Positions 43,517 through 53,792 of a stretch of 64,000 nt of DNA are shown one piece after another. The position numbers were made by a program, and so were the translations under genes. The DNA lies in the NCBI GenBank assembly GCA_964535315.1, contig CAZHTS010000013.1, positions 1 through 64,000 on the forward strand. Direction: 5' to 3'. Source of the DNA: CAZHTS01 sp964535315. GTDB lineage: Bacteria; Chloroflexota; Anaerolineae; Anaerolineales; Anaerolineaceae. Positions within the stretch are counted from its first letter, which is position 1. The number at the start of each line of letters is the position of its first letter. The notes under the pieces are model-generated. The model was not told the origin of the DNA and made no database searches. It was given only the letters and a program-made list of their open reading frames with translations.

Positions 43517-44652
43517 TGTGCGCCTCCTGCCGCCTCGACCGCTTTTTGGGCCGCATCCACCAGTGTCTCAGCGGTGGACATATGTGCATCGGCCAGCAAA
43601 CGTAAGCCCTCGGCCGCATTGGTACCCACCAGCCGGATCACCATCGGCACTCTGGGCTTCACCTCTCCCATCGCGGTGAGGATGCCACGCGCCACCTCGT
43701 CGCAGCGTGTAATCCCGCCAAAGATATTGATCAACACGGCCTTGACGCTGTTATCAGAAAGAATGATGCGAAAGGCAGCCGCCACCTTTTCGGCGCTGGC
43801 GCCGCCGCCGATGTCCAGAAAATTGGCAGGCTCGCCGCCGCACAATTTGATGATGTCCATCGTCGCCATCGCCAGCCCGGCGCCGTTGACCATACAGCCA
43901 ATCTGGCCGTCCAGCTTGATGTACGACAGGCCATATTTCCGCGCTTCGATCTCTGCCGGCGCCTCCACGTCCATGTCGCGCACATCCGCCAGGTCGGGAT
44001 GACGAAACAGGGCGTTGTCATCCACCACCATCTTACCGTCCAGGGCAATCAGGTGTTGGTCGGCGGTAATCACCAGTGGGTTGATCTCCGCCAGGGTGGC
44101 ATCGGTCTCCTGATAGGCGCGCCACAGTCCATGAGCAATGCTCATGAACGGCCGCCACAACGACCGCGGCAAATCAATGCCCGCCACGACATCCCGCGCC
44201 TGATAATCCTGCAATCCCAGCAGCGGGTTGACGTGCATCTTGATGATCTTCTCCGGAGTGTTCCGGGCGATTTCCTCAATATCCACGCCGCCCACCGCTG
44301 AAGCCATGATGACCGGCCTGCGCATCGAACGATCGTTGGTAATCCCAAGATAAAGTTCTTTGGAAATGCTGACGGCCTCGTCGATCAGCACCCGGCGCAC
44401 CGGCAACCCCTTGATCTCCATGCCAAGGATGAGTGTCGCCTGTTCTTCGGCCTCCTTTGGGCTCTTCGCCAGGCGGATTCCTCCCGCCTTGCCCCGCCCA
44501 CCGACCAATACCTGCGCTTTGACCACCACCCGCCCGCCCAATTCTTCGGCGATCGTCTTGGCCTCGCTGGCGCTGCTGGCCACCCGCCCCTTCGGGATGG
44601 GAACGCCATATTTTGCAAAAATCTGTTTTGCCTGATACTCGTGGAGTTTCAT
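43513..44652 (-). CDS. sucC: Succinate--CoA ligase, beta subunit
   Basis: 379 aa with an N-terminal ATP-grasp domain (MKLHEYQAKQIFAKYGVPIPKG; GGRGKAGGIRLA) and a C-terminal CoA-ligase domain (GAGLAMATMDIIKL; NIFGGITRCDEVA). It binds nucleotide and succinate. First gene of sucCD; a TATAAT box on the minus strand (44695-44700) lies about 40 bases upstream. Confidence 0.93.
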   Translation of the reverse strand: MKLHEYQAKQIFAKYGVPIPKGRVASSASEAKTIAEELGGRVVVKAQVLVGGRGKAGGIRLAKSPKEAEEQATLILGMEIKGLPVRRVLIDEAVSISKELYLGITNDRSMRRPVIMASAVGGVDIEEIARNTPEKIIKMHVNPLLGLQDYQARDVVAGIDLPRSLWRPFMSIAHGLWRAYQETDATLAEINPLVITADQHLIALDGKMVVDDNALFRHPDLADVRDMDVEAPAEIEARKYGLSYIKLDGQIGCMVNGAGLAMATMDIIKLCGGEPANFLDIGGGASAEKVAAAFRIILSDNSVKAVLINIFGGITRCDEVARGILTAMGEVKPRVPMVIRLVGTNAAEGLRLLADAHMSTAETLVDAAQKAVEAAGGAQ

Positions 44653-44694
44653 CCGCTCCCGTCCGCTGAGAGATATAAGCCCTGCACCAATTTG

Positions 44695-44700
44695 ATTATA
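44695..44700 (-). promoter_or_regulatory. -10 box of sucCD
   Basis: TATAAT on the minus strand, without a convincing -35. Confidence 0.4.
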
Positions 44701-44754
44701 TCATCGACCGTTTAACAGCGGATCCGCCGGCCCCAGCAGGTATACTTCTCCCGC

Positions 44755-44771
44755 CGGGTCCGGCGGACCCG
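44755..44771. repeat. GC-rich hairpin between sucC and the SPFH gene
   Basis: CGGGTCC and GGACCCG form a 7-bp stem with a 3-base loop downstream of the SPFH gene. No U-run follows; it could be a weak terminator of the SPFH operon. Confidence 0.4.
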
Positions 44772-44823
44772 AGTACGTTTATTGCGTAGAAAAGCAGCGC
44801 CTTCCTCACGCCCTATCGGTCGA

Positions 44824-45876
44824 CTATCCTTTCAGGAAAGCTTCCAGCGCCTCACGGCTGATGCGATAGGCGTTGCCAATCTTGCGCGCCTTGAGATCAC
44901 CGGCCTGAATGGCCGCGATCACGTCTTCTTCCGACACGCGCAGCACCGCCGCCGCCTCACTGGGGGTCATGATGTCTGTCATGCCGTTAGTTGCAGCCGG
45001 AGCTTTTGGCGTGCCGGCCGCCTGCTGCCCCACGCCAACCCCCTGCATGGACTGCGAGATGACATTCCCCAAACCAATCCCGGCGCCGATCCCGGCCGTC
45101 AGGCCAGCCCCGCCGCTGGGGTTCTGCGCCGCCTCGCGCAATGCATCCGCCGCCTGCAGTTGGGTGTAGGTCTGCATGTCCAGCATCCCCATGGCGCGTA
45201 GTTCCTCGGCCGACTTCTCGGAAGGCTTGAGATTGCCGATGTAGAAAGTCTTGAGCGTCAACCCGATGGCCGCAAAATCATCCTGGGCCTTGGCGCGCAC
45301 CCCGGCGCCCAACTCCTCAGTCAGACCGATCAATTCAACCACGCTGTGTTTGGCAGCCGTCTCGCCCAGCAGGTCCTGGAGCTTGGAAAGCAGCATGGTG
45401 CGCAGGCGGTTCTCGATGTCCGAGGTGCGATAAATACCCTGTGCGCCGCAGATCTGCGTGACGAACTGCTGCGGATCGCTGACCTGGAAACTGTAGCTGC
45501 CAAAGCCCTGTAACAAAGCCACACCCAGCCCCATCCCTGGGTTGCGCACGATGATCGGCTGTGGGGTGCCCCACTTGCGGTCGGCAAACTCGCGCAAGGA
45601 GACATAATACACTTCCGCGGTAAAGGGGGTGCGGTCATTGAACGCCTGACCGATAAAATCAATTACTTTCGGAATGTTGGCGGTCACGATCGTGTGACGC
45701 CCGGCGCCAAAAACATCCAACGCCCGCCCATCGCGGAAAAACACGGCGCGTTGTGACTCGCGCACGATCACCTGCGAGCCCATGCGCAAATCTGCCACGC
45801 CGGCCTCCGGGAAACGATGCACGATCTCATCCAACATCTCGCTGGGATATTCAACAACATCAAAGATTCTAGCCAT
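44824..45876 (-). CDS. SPFH-domain protein (YdjI/virion-core-like) with C-terminal excisionase-type HTH
   Basis: 350 aa. Residues 1-225 form an SPFH/band-7 domain of the YdjI type (GSQVIVRESQRAVFFRDGRALDVFGAGRHT). A Gly-rich segment (about 245-275) follows. The last 52 residues (MTPSEAAAVLRVSEEDVIAAIQAGDLKARKIGNAYRI) are an HTH_17-like excisionase DNA-binding domain. SPFH proteins organise membrane platforms; a DNA-binding end is unusual and may instead act as a protein-binding module. GAGGAG precedes the ATG at 45876. It follows a 177-residue partner gene by 42 bases, in one operon. Confidence 0.8.
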   Translation of the reverse strand: MARIFDVVEYPSEMLDEIVHRFPEAGVADLRMGSQVIVRESQRAVFFRDGRALDVFGAGRHTIVTANIPKVIDFIGQAFNDRTPFTAEVYYVSLREFADRKWGTPQPIIVRNPGMGLGVALLQGFGSYSFQVSDPQQFVTQICGAQGIYRTSDIENRLRTMLLSKLQDLLGETAAKHSVVELIGLTEELGAGVRAKAQDDFAAIGLTLKTFYIGNLKPSEKSAEELRAMGMLDMQTYTQLQAADALREAAQNPSGGAGLTAGIGAGIGLGNVISQSMQGVGVGQQAAGTPKAPAATNGMTDIMTPSEAAAVLRVSEEDVIAAIQAGDLKARKIGNAYRISREALEAFLKG

Positions 45877-45918
45877 CTTCACGCTCCTCAAGAATGACTA
45901 CCCGAATAACCTGCCTGA

Positions 45919-46452
45919 TTACTGCGAGGCACTGGCCACGCCGCCAATCATCACTTCCGACCGCTTGTTGAACGCTTCTACATACTTCTGCGCCAACGAG
46001 GTCACATTGCGGATCGCCGCCGGCAGTCCATCGCTGCCCAACGAGGCTTCCACGTTATCAATCGCCCGGCCCAGTTCGTCCACCCCGTTCAACAGGGCCA
46101 GATCGTACTGATAAACCTGGGCCAGTTCTTCTTCGTTGATCTTTACTGCATCAAAGAAACCTGCGTAGCCATAAGAAGCCGTGCGCACGCGATCGATAAA
46201 CTGGCGCAGCTTGATCGCCGCGGCCTCGAGATCATCCACATACAGGATGCCGCCCTGGCTGATCAAATCTCGTTGCAACCCCGAAATACGCTTCCACTGC
46301 TCTTCGTAACGGTTGGCAATGGCATCACGAACGATCTTATCCGCGTTGCGCCGGTTTGCACGCTCGATATAGCCGCTGAACCCGGGGATTTTACTCAACA
46401 ACTTGGAAAAGATATCCTGGTCACCCGTTACACGATCGAACAGATCACTCAT
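45919..46452 (-). CDS. Conserved hypothetical helical protein, partner of the SPFH gene
   Basis: 177 aa, soluble and mainly helical. N-terminus MSDLFDRVTGDQDIFSKLL, then IPGFSGY and a long amphipathic region. No membrane helix, Cys cluster or known catalytic motif. A GGAGG site precedes the ATG at 46452 (an upstream in-frame Met is not needed). It shares a promoter with the SPFH gene 42 bases downstream, so the two products probably work together at the membrane. Function unknown. Confidence 0.7.
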   Translation of the reverse strand: MSDLFDRVTGDQDIFSKLLSKIPGFSGYIERANRRNADKIVRDAIANRYEEQWKRISGLQRDLISQGGILYVDDLEAAAIKLRQFIDRVRTASYGYAGFFDAVKINEEELAQVYQYDLALLNGVDELGRAIDNVEASLGSDGLPAAIRNVTSLAQKYVEAFNKRSEVMIGGVASASQ

Positions 46453-46519
46453 CTTGTTTCCTCCGTTTGACATTGAGAACGAAACTGACGATTCCGTTTA
46501 TCTCCTCAGCCTGAAGTAC

Positions 46520-46548
46520 ATTATAGCCTGAATCGAATTTCAAAACAA
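46520..46548 (-). promoter_or_regulatory. Promoter of the SPFH operon
   Basis: On the minus strand TTGTTT (46543-46548) and TATAAT (46520-46525) are 17 bases apart. Confidence 0.65.
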
Positions 46549-46638
46549 TATACGCAAGAGGGCTTTGGCGGTCGCGCCGCCGTCCTGGGGATCACTTTTA
46601 ACGCAAAGCGATTGTAAGGTTCCTGTAATGTTTTTCTA

Positions 46639-46666
46639 TTGCAATTCCCCTCATTATCCATATAAT
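46639..46666 (+). promoter_or_regulatory. Promoter of the Tad pilin operon
   Basis: TTGCAA (46639-46644) and TATAAT (46661-46666) are 16 bases apart. The leader of about 45 bases ends in AGGAGGTG, a full anti-Shine-Dalgarno match. Confidence 0.75.
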
Positions 46667-46719
46667 AAGTATAGGTCAGTCAATCGACCGCATTCTTGAG
46701 CAGAGAGGAGGTGAAAACC

Positions 46720-46866
46720 ATGTTATTCGCTCCGAAAGAAAAAGGCCAGGGCTTGGTAGAGTATGCGTTGATTCTTGTTTTGGTGGCCGTTGTCGTGATT
46801 GTTATTCTCGCCCTCTTAGGCCCCGCGATCGGCAAGATCTTCTCGAACATCGTGCAGGGTGTCTAA
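46720..46866 (+). CDS. flp: Flp/Fap-type class IVb pilin
   Basis: 48 aa, MLFAPKEKG then QGLVEYALILVLVAV. The prepilin signature is G9 followed by Q10-G-L-V-E14-Y15, so cleavage after G9 would leave a 39-residue mature pilin with Glu at +5 and a single hydrophobic helix. It is the major subunit of a Tad pilus. A very strong AGGAGGTG ribosome binding site and a terminator-like hairpin right after the gene fit high expression of the pilin relative to the assembly genes. Confidence 0.92.
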   Translation: MLFAPKEKGQGLVEYALILVLVAVVVIVILALLGPAIGKIFSNIVQGV

Positions 46867-46903
46867 TCCAATAAGCCGCAAGGCTTTTCCGATCTAGATG
46901 AGC

Positions 46904-46931
46904 AAGAAGGCCTCGTTTCGGGGCCTTCTTT
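46904..46931 (+). terminator. Terminator-like hairpin after the pilin gene
   Basis: AAGAAGGCC and GGCCTTCTT form a 9-bp stem with a 9-base loop; only three T (two of them in the stem) follow. Likely partial readthrough into cpaB. Confidence 0.7.
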
Positions 46932-47026
46932 GCATATCTCGCCCATTTTTTCAAAAAATTTCGACAAAATAGACCCACCTTTCATAATCATAAGGTCTAA
47001 TTAGCCACATGGTTTTATTTTTGCCG

Positions 47027-47032
47027 TATAAT
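47027..47032 (+). promoter_or_regulatory. Possible -10 box of cpaB
   Basis: TATAAT between the pilin hairpin and cpaB, without a clear -35; it may supply assembly genes independently of the pilin. Confidence 0.35.
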
Positions 47033-47087
47033 TAGAATAAGTATTCAAGATTTCGAATCGGGTCAAGCAAATCTCAGGAGGCATTTT

Positions 47088-48251
47088 ATGGCCGATGGTA
47101 AACGCCGTCGTAGTGGACGCATCTTCATCGTTGTTGCATTGATCTTGATTCTGTTGGTCGTCTTAGGGTTTGTGTTGTCGCAGCTGGCCAGCGGGATCAT
47201 TGGCGCATTACCCATCCCTGGAGGACAACAACAGGAAGCAGTCACACTCCCCACCCCTACCGCTCCCCCCATTGAGATTGCCATCCTTACACAAAATGTG
47301 GAACGCGGTAAAACGATCACCGAAGAAATGATCGTGATGGTGCCTTATCCTTCCAATCAACCTTCACAAGGGCTGTTCATCCTCGATAAAAAAGAAGCGA
47401 TCGGTAAAAAACCGCTGGTTTCGCTGCGCGCCCACATGCCCCTGACCAAAGACCTGCTGACCGAAGGGGACGTCGGTTCAGACGCGTCCTTCCTCATCCC
47501 CAAAGGCAAGGTGGCGATTGCCATCCCCATCACCCGCCTGACTTCGGTGGCTTACGCCCCGCAAAACGGCGATCACATCAGCATCCTGGCCTCGCTCTAC
47601 CTGGTCGACCTCGACCCGAGCTTCCAGAGCAAATTGCCCAACTATACCGCCAAGGTGACCATCCCCGGGCCGACGGGCGAAGATGGCGCAGTCACGTCCG
47701 CCGCCAGCGAGGTCATTTCTGGCGGGGCGACTTCGACACAGGGACGCGGCGAGGTGGACTCGGTGCTCAATCAGCCCATCTACGCATTGCCGTCCGAAGC
47801 GCAGCGCCCCCGCCTGGTCAGCCAGACGCTGATCTACGACGCCACCGTTTTGCGGGTGGGCGACTTCAACACCGAGCCGGTCCCGGCCGCCTCTACCGAC
47901 CTGGCCCAACCCGCCCCCCCTCCAGCGCAGGGTGAAGCCACCCCCACCCCGGCCCCCGACAAAACCAAGCCGGACGTCATTACTCTGATCGTCGACCCAC
48001 AGGATGCCGTCACGCTCAACTTCCTGATGTTGGCCAAGGCGCAACTCAACATGGTTCTGCGCAGCGCCGGTGATACCCCCGAAAACGCCAAGGTCACCGA
48101 AGCGGTCACCTTGCAATTCTTGATGGATCGCTATAAAATCCCCCTGCCCGCCAAGCAACCGTACGGATGGGAGCCGCGCATCGATACGCTCAATTACCCG
48201 CAGCTGACCAACGATCCGCCCGCCCCTGCGAGCGGCGCCCCCGCCCAGTAA
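47088..48251 (+). CDS. cpaB: Tad pilus assembly protein CpaB/RcpC
   Basis: 387 aa. One membrane helix (residues 12-34) anchors a periplasm-side protein with a SAF domain (about 60-130; IEIAILTQNVERGKTITEEM) and a Pro/Thr-rich middle and end. In Tad systems CpaB acts at the cell-envelope part of the secretion channel. AGGAGG before the ATG. Followed 40 bases later by cpaE. Confidence 0.88.
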   Translation: MADGKRRRSGRIFIVVALILILLVVLGFVLSQLASGIIGALPIPGGQQQEAVTLPTPTAPPIEIAILTQNVERGKTITEEMIVMVPYPSNQPSQGLFILDKKEAIGKKPLVSLRAHMPLTKDLLTEGDVGSDASFLIPKGKVAIAIPITRLTSVAYAPQNGDHISILASLYLVDLDPSFQSKLPNYTAKVTIPGPTGEDGAVTSAASEVISGGATSTQGRGEVDSVLNQPIYALPSEAQRPRLVSQTLIYDATVLRVGDFNTEPVPAASTDLAQPAPPPAQGEATPTPAPDKTKPDVITLIVDPQDAVTLNFLMLAKAQLNMVLRSAGDTPENAKVTEAVTLQFLMDRYKIPLPAKQPYGWEPRIDTLNYPQLTNDPPAPASGAPAQ

Positions 48252-48291
48252 CCTTGAACTCGTCACAAACCGACTTTTACAGGGAGTATCT

Positions 48292-49530
48292 ATGGCAGGA
48301 CAAGAAAAAATTCGGGTGTTGATTGTAGACGACATCGCAGAAACGCGCGAGAACCTGCGCCGGCTGTTGCAATTCGATAACAGCATCGAGGTGATCGGCG
48401 CCGCCCGAACGGGTCGCGAGGCCATCGACGTTGCCCAACAGGCCAAGCCCGATGTCATTCTGATGGACATCAATATGCCGGATATGGATGGCATTACCGC
48501 CACCGAATCGATCCGGCAAAAAGTGCCCTTCGCTCAGGTTATTATCCTCTCCGTGCAAAACGATGCCAGTTACATGCGCCGTGCCATGTTGGCCGGCGCA
48601 CGTGACTTTTTGACCAAGCCGCCGATGATTGACGAACTGACCGCCGCCATCCGGCGGGCAGGCAAGATGGCCGGCGAAGAACGCGCCAAGATCGCGCAGG
48701 CTCTTCCCGCTGGATCGCCCAGCGCCGGCGGCATTGCTCCTGCCACCCCCATTTCCTCCGTCCAGGGCAAGACCATCGTGGTCTACAGCCCCAAAGGCGG
48801 CACCGGCTGCACGACGATCGCCACCAATCTGGCCATCTCGCTGATCGCCGAAAATAGCAAGGTGGCTCTGGTCGACGGCAGCCTCCAGTTTGGAGACGTG
48901 GCCGTCTTTCTCAACGAACAGGGCAAGAACAATGTCCTCGACCTGACCCAACGCGTCGATGATATCGAGGCAGACGTCGTAGAAAGCGTAATGGTGACCC
49001 ACAATGCCAGCGGTTTGCAGATTCTGGCCGCCCCCACCCGCCCCGAAATGGCCGACAAGGTCAGCGGCGAACAATTTGCCAAACTGCTCAAGTACATGCG
49101 CCAGCTCTACCATTACACCATCATCGATACCGCCTCTTACCTGACCGATGCCGTTCTCTCGGCCATGGAAGTCGCCGATCTGATCATTCTGATTACCACC
49201 CAGGAAATTCCCGCCATCAAAAACTGCAACGCCTTCTTAGGCCTGGCTGACGCGGTCGGCATCGGCCGCGAGCGTATCCTCTTCATCATGAATCGCTACG
49301 ACAAACGCATCGCCATCACCCCGGAGCGGGTGGGTGAAAGCCTCAAACAAACGGTATCCACCGCCATCCCCTTCGATGAACGTATCGTCGGTAATTCGGT
49401 CAATCGGGGTGTTCCGTTTGTGGTCGACAACAAGGCACAGCCAATCAGTAAAACGATCTTCGCCCTGGCCGACAGCGTGCGCGAGCGCGTCAATGCCAGC
49501 GAGGACGTACGCCCCCCCGCCAAGAAATGA
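48292..49530 (+). CDS. cpaE: CpaE/TadZ ATPase-like protein with N-terminal response-regulator receiver
   Basis: 412 aa. The receiver (1-125) keeps D13-D14, phosphoacceptor D59 and the late Lys in FLTKPP, so it looks phosphorylatable. The C-terminal ParA/MinD-like domain starts near 162 with SPKGGTGCTTIATNLA; the P-loop Lys is Cys, as seen in atypical TadZ proteins, so nucleotide hydrolysis is uncertain. TadZ/CpaE marks the cell position of the pilus. A receiver here suggests that a two-component kinase controls assembly. AGGGAG precedes the ATG. Confidence 0.9.
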   Translation: MAGQEKIRVLIVDDIAETRENLRRLLQFDNSIEVIGAARTGREAIDVAQQAKPDVILMDINMPDMDGITATESIRQKVPFAQVIILSVQNDASYMRRAMLAGARDFLTKPPMIDELTAAIRRAGKMAGEERAKIAQALPAGSPSAGGIAPATPISSVQGKTIVVYSPKGGTGCTTIATNLAISLIAENSKVALVDGSLQFGDVAVFLNEQGKNNVLDLTQRVDDIEADVVESVMVTHNASGLQILAAPTRPEMADKVSGEQFAKLLKYMRQLYHYTIIDTASYLTDAVLSAMEVADLIILITTQEIPAIKNCNAFLGLADAVGIGRERILFIMNRYDKRIAITPERVGESLKQTVSTAIPFDERIVGNSVNRGVPFVVDNKAQPISKTIFALADSVRERVNASEDVRPPAKK

Positions 49531-49553
49531 CGGCGGGATAGAGGAGTAGACGT

Positions 49554-50942
<1,389 letters not shown>

Positions 50943-50982
50943 ACCGCAACGGCTCCAACGCCTATTAGGAAACGGGTGACGC

Positions 50983-51960
50983 ATGTCATTCACACTCATT
51001 CTCTGGATCGGTGGCGGCCTGGCAGTAATTATGCTCCTGATAGGGGTGGCTGTCACCGTCCGCAGCGAACGATCCGTCGTTGATGAACGCCTGGGCCGTT
51101 ATGTAGAAGGCGAAGTTGAACAAATTTCGGCCGCCAACCGGCCGCCGCCCACCCCGGTCACCGACTGGATCAACCAACGGGTCGCCGGTTCTTCGTGGGG
51201 CGAGGGCGTTTCCAGGAATCTGGCGCGCGCCGATCTCAAGCTACGTCCGGGTGAATATTTTGCCCTGATGGTGATCGCCGCTTTCGGCGTGGGGGTGCTC
51301 GCCTGGTATATCAGCGGTCAGAGCATCATTGGCGGCCTGGTCGGCGCCGTGATCGGCCTGTTTTTGCCCAATTTCTACGTCAAACGCCAGCAAAGCAAGC
51401 GTCTCATTCGTTTCAACGACCAGTTGGGCGATATGCTCAACCTGATGGTCAACGGTCTGCGTGCCGGTTACTCCACCATGCAGGCCATGGAGGCCGTCAG
51501 CAAGGAACTCCCCGCTCCGATTTCCGATGAATTCCGTCGCGTCGTCCAGGAAATGCAGTTAGGCGTCTCAATGGAAAAAGCGCTGGACAATCTCTTGCGG
51601 CGCATCCCCAGCGACGATCTGGATCTGGTCGTCACGGCCATCAACGTTCAGCGCGAAGTGGGTGGTAACCTGGCAGAGATCATGGATACCATTTCCTATA
51701 CCATTCGCGAACGCGTCCGCATCAAAGGTGAAATTCGCGTCATGACCTCACAGGTGATGTACTCGGGCCGTTTTCTGTCGATGATGCCGCTATTCGTTAT
51801 GGCCATTCTGTATCTGCTCAATCGTGAATATATGATGATGTTCTTCGACCCCAGAAGCAATTCTCCTATTCCCTGCGGTTATTGTGCCCTGGTGCTGGCT
51901 GCCGGGTTGATCATCGCCGGGTATTTCGCCATGAATAAGCTGGGAGAGATCGAGGTCTAA
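50983..51960 (+). CDS. tadB: Tad pilus inner-membrane platform protein TadB
   Basis: 325 aa, GspF/T2SSF type. An N-terminal helix, two central helices near 90-125 and two at the C-terminus (about 263-283, 300-318) flank the cytoplasmic T2SSF domain (NLMVNGLRAGYSTMQAMEAV). It forms the membrane platform with TadC. 14 bases upstream of tadC. Confidence 0.92.
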   Translation: MSFTLILWIGGGLAVIMLLIGVAVTVRSERSVVDERLGRYVEGEVEQISAANRPPPTPVTDWINQRVAGSSWGEGVSRNLARADLKLRPGEYFALMVIAAFGVGVLAWYISGQSIIGGLVGAVIGLFLPNFYVKRQQSKRLIRFNDQLGDMLNLMVNGLRAGYSTMQAMEAVSKELPAPISDEFRRVVQEMQLGVSMEKALDNLLRRIPSDDLDLVVTAINVQREVGGNLAEIMDTISYTIRERVRIKGEIRVMTSQVMYSGRFLSMMPLFVMAILYLLNREYMMMFFDPRSNSPIPCGYCALVLAAGLIIAGYFAMNKLGEIEV

Positions 51961-51974
51961 CTCCGGAGGCAGCC

Positions 51975-52940
51975 ATGGGAACGATTTTAATTGTGGTATT
52001 GGTAGTGGCCGTGTTGGGCGGAGCTGCGGCTCTGGTCTACATCGGCGTACGCGGCCCGCAGCAACAAGACGACGGCGTCTTACTGCAACGCCTGGAAGAA
52101 TTCAACCAGCGCGGCGAGACGGTCGACCTGGAAAAAATTGAACTTTCACAGCCTTTCCGCGAGCGCATTATCTTCCCGCTGGCTCACAAGTTGGGCGAAC
52201 TTGCCATCCGCTTCACCCCACAAAACGCATTGCAAGGGATCTCGCACCAGCTCGAGCTGGCCGGCAGCCCGGCCAAACTGGACCCCACCCTGTTTCTGTC
52301 GCTGCAATTCATCGGGGCCGGGCTCTTTGGCGGCCTGTTGACGCTGGTCTTCCTTTTTGCCAGCGTCGATTGGGGCCTGGGACAAAAAGCCCTGATCGTG
52401 GTGGTGCTCAGCTTCCTGGGCTTTAATTTCCCCAAGTTGTGGATCCGCAGCAAGATCGGCAAACGGCAAAAAGAAATTCGCAAGGCCATGCCAGATGCGC
52501 TCGACCTGCTCACCATCTGCGTGGAAGCCGGCCTGGGTTTCGACGCCGCCATGGCCAAGGTAAGCGAAAAATGGCAGACCGAACTATCGCTGGCCTTTGC
52601 CCGCGTCATCCAGGAAATCCAGTTGGGCAAGCTACGCCGTGAGGCCATGCGCGACATGGCCGATCGTATCGGCCTGGCAGAAATGACCAGCTTCGTTGCC
52701 GCCGTGATCCAAAGCGAGCAGTTGGGCGTCAGTATGGCCAAAGTGCTGCGCATCCAGTCCGATCAAATGCGCATGAAACGCCGCCAGGCAGCCGAAGAGG
52801 AAGCGCACAAGGCGCCTATCAAAATGCTGATCCCGATGGGGCTGTTGATCTTCCCGGCGCTGATGGTCGTGCTGCTCACCCCGGCGGCGCTTAAACTGAT
52901 GGCCTCTGGCATGTTTGGCGGTGCAGTGGGAGGGCAATAA
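51975..52940 (+). CDS. tadC: Tad pilus inner-membrane platform protein TadC
   Basis: 321 aa, second GspF-type platform protein. The T2SSF domain has DALDLLTICVEAGLGFDAAM and ESEQLGVS-like segments, with membrane helices at the N-terminus, near 105-150 and at the C-terminus. GGAGG precedes the ATG. Its 3-prime end overlaps the comF reading frame. No tadE/F pseudopilin, prepilin peptidase or rcpA secretin gene lies in this locus. Confidence 0.92.
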   Translation: MGTILIVVLVVAVLGGAAALVYIGVRGPQQQDDGVLLQRLEEFNQRGETVDLEKIELSQPFRERIIFPLAHKLGELAIRFTPQNALQGISHQLELAGSPAKLDPTLFLSLQFIGAGLFGGLLTLVFLFASVDWGLGQKALIVVVLSFLGFNFPKLWIRSKIGKRQKEIRKAMPDALDLLTICVEAGLGFDAAMAKVSEKWQTELSLAFARVIQEIQLGKLRREAMRDMADRIGLAEMTSFVAAVIQSEQLGVSMAKVLRIQSDQMRMKRRQAAEEEAHKAPIKMLIPMGLLIFPALMVVLLTPAALKLMASGMFGGAVGGQ

Positions 52941-53772
52941 GGGCGACCAGGCGGCCTCCCCGCTGGCCCCGGTTCAGGGCGCAGCCAGACCTCTGGCTTA
53001 CAACCTCTATCACCTGTTCTGGGTGGCGTTAGACTGGCTCTATCCGCCAGAATGCGGCGGCTGTCGCAAACCCGGTGAACGCTGGTGCCCCGATTGCCAG
53101 GCGCAGATACGCCTGATCCGCGCGCCGCTGTGTTCTATTTGCGGCGAACCGCAAGAACACGAGGGCATCTGCTCCCGTTGTACGGCTGCGCCGCCGCCCT
53201 ATCGGGCGTTGCGCTCCTGCGCCTTGTTTGATGGCCCGCTGCGGCTGGCGCTGCACCGGTTGAAATACAGACAGGACGTAGGTCTGGCCGAGGCATTGTC
53301 CATCCACCTGATTGATTTGCTGGCCGGGCTAAACTGGCCCATCGAATTGATCACCGCCGTGCCCTTGAGCGCCAACCGAATGCGCAAACGCGGGTATAAT
53401 CAAGCTAGATTATTGGCACGCCCGCTGGCGCTTGCGCATCATCTGCCCTACCGGCCTCAGGCCATCCGCCGTACCCGTGATACCCAATCACAGGTCGGGC
53501 TCTCGGCCAAAGCACGTTTACAAAATGTATCCGGCGCTTTCTGCGCCCAACCGGACCTGGTGAAAGGGAGAACCGTTTTGCTCATCGATGACGTCGCCAC
53601 CACCGGATCGACCCTCCAGGCATGCTGTGAGTCTCTATTCCAGGCAGGCGCCGTCCAGGTCTACGGTTTGACCCTCGCCCGAGCCGGCTTTCGTTCCTCT
53701 GTCCAGGCGACCGGGCCCGTTCGTGCAGACGACCCGATTGTGGGAGATGTCGTGTCCGATAATCTACCTTAA
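52915..53772 (+). CDS. comF: ComF-family phosphoribosyltransferase
   Basis: 285 aa. An N-terminal zinc-ribbon-like Cys cluster (PPECGGCRKPGERWCPDC; CSICGEPQ; CSRC) precedes a PRTase fold with the PRPP loop VLLIDDVATTGSTL. ComF acts in DNA uptake and processing in competent bacteria. The start is uncertain: TTG 52915 or GTG 52921 inside tadC (translational coupling), or GTG near 53022, which gives a more typical short N-terminus. It is cotranscribed with the Tad genes. Confidence 0.85.
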   Translation: MAVQWEGNKGDQAASPLAPVQGAARPLAYNLYHLFWVALDWLYPPECGGCRKPGERWCPDCQAQIRLIRAPLCSICGEPQEHEGICSRCTAAPPPYRALRSCALFDGPLRLALHRLKYRQDVGLAEALSIHLIDLLAGLNWPIELITAVPLSANRMRKRGYNQARLLARPLALAHHLPYRPQAIRRTRDTQSQVGLSAKARLQNVSGAFCAQPDLVKGRTVLLIDDVATTGSTLQACCESLFQAGAVQVYGLTLARAGFRSSVQATGPVRADDPIVGDVVSDNLP

Positions 53773-53792
53773 CTTCTCTATAGGAGGAAACC

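Noticed and set aside
46453..46719. Possible small RNA in the longest gene-free stretch
   Set aside because: Explained by two divergent promoters; I see no convincing stable fold followed by a terminator.
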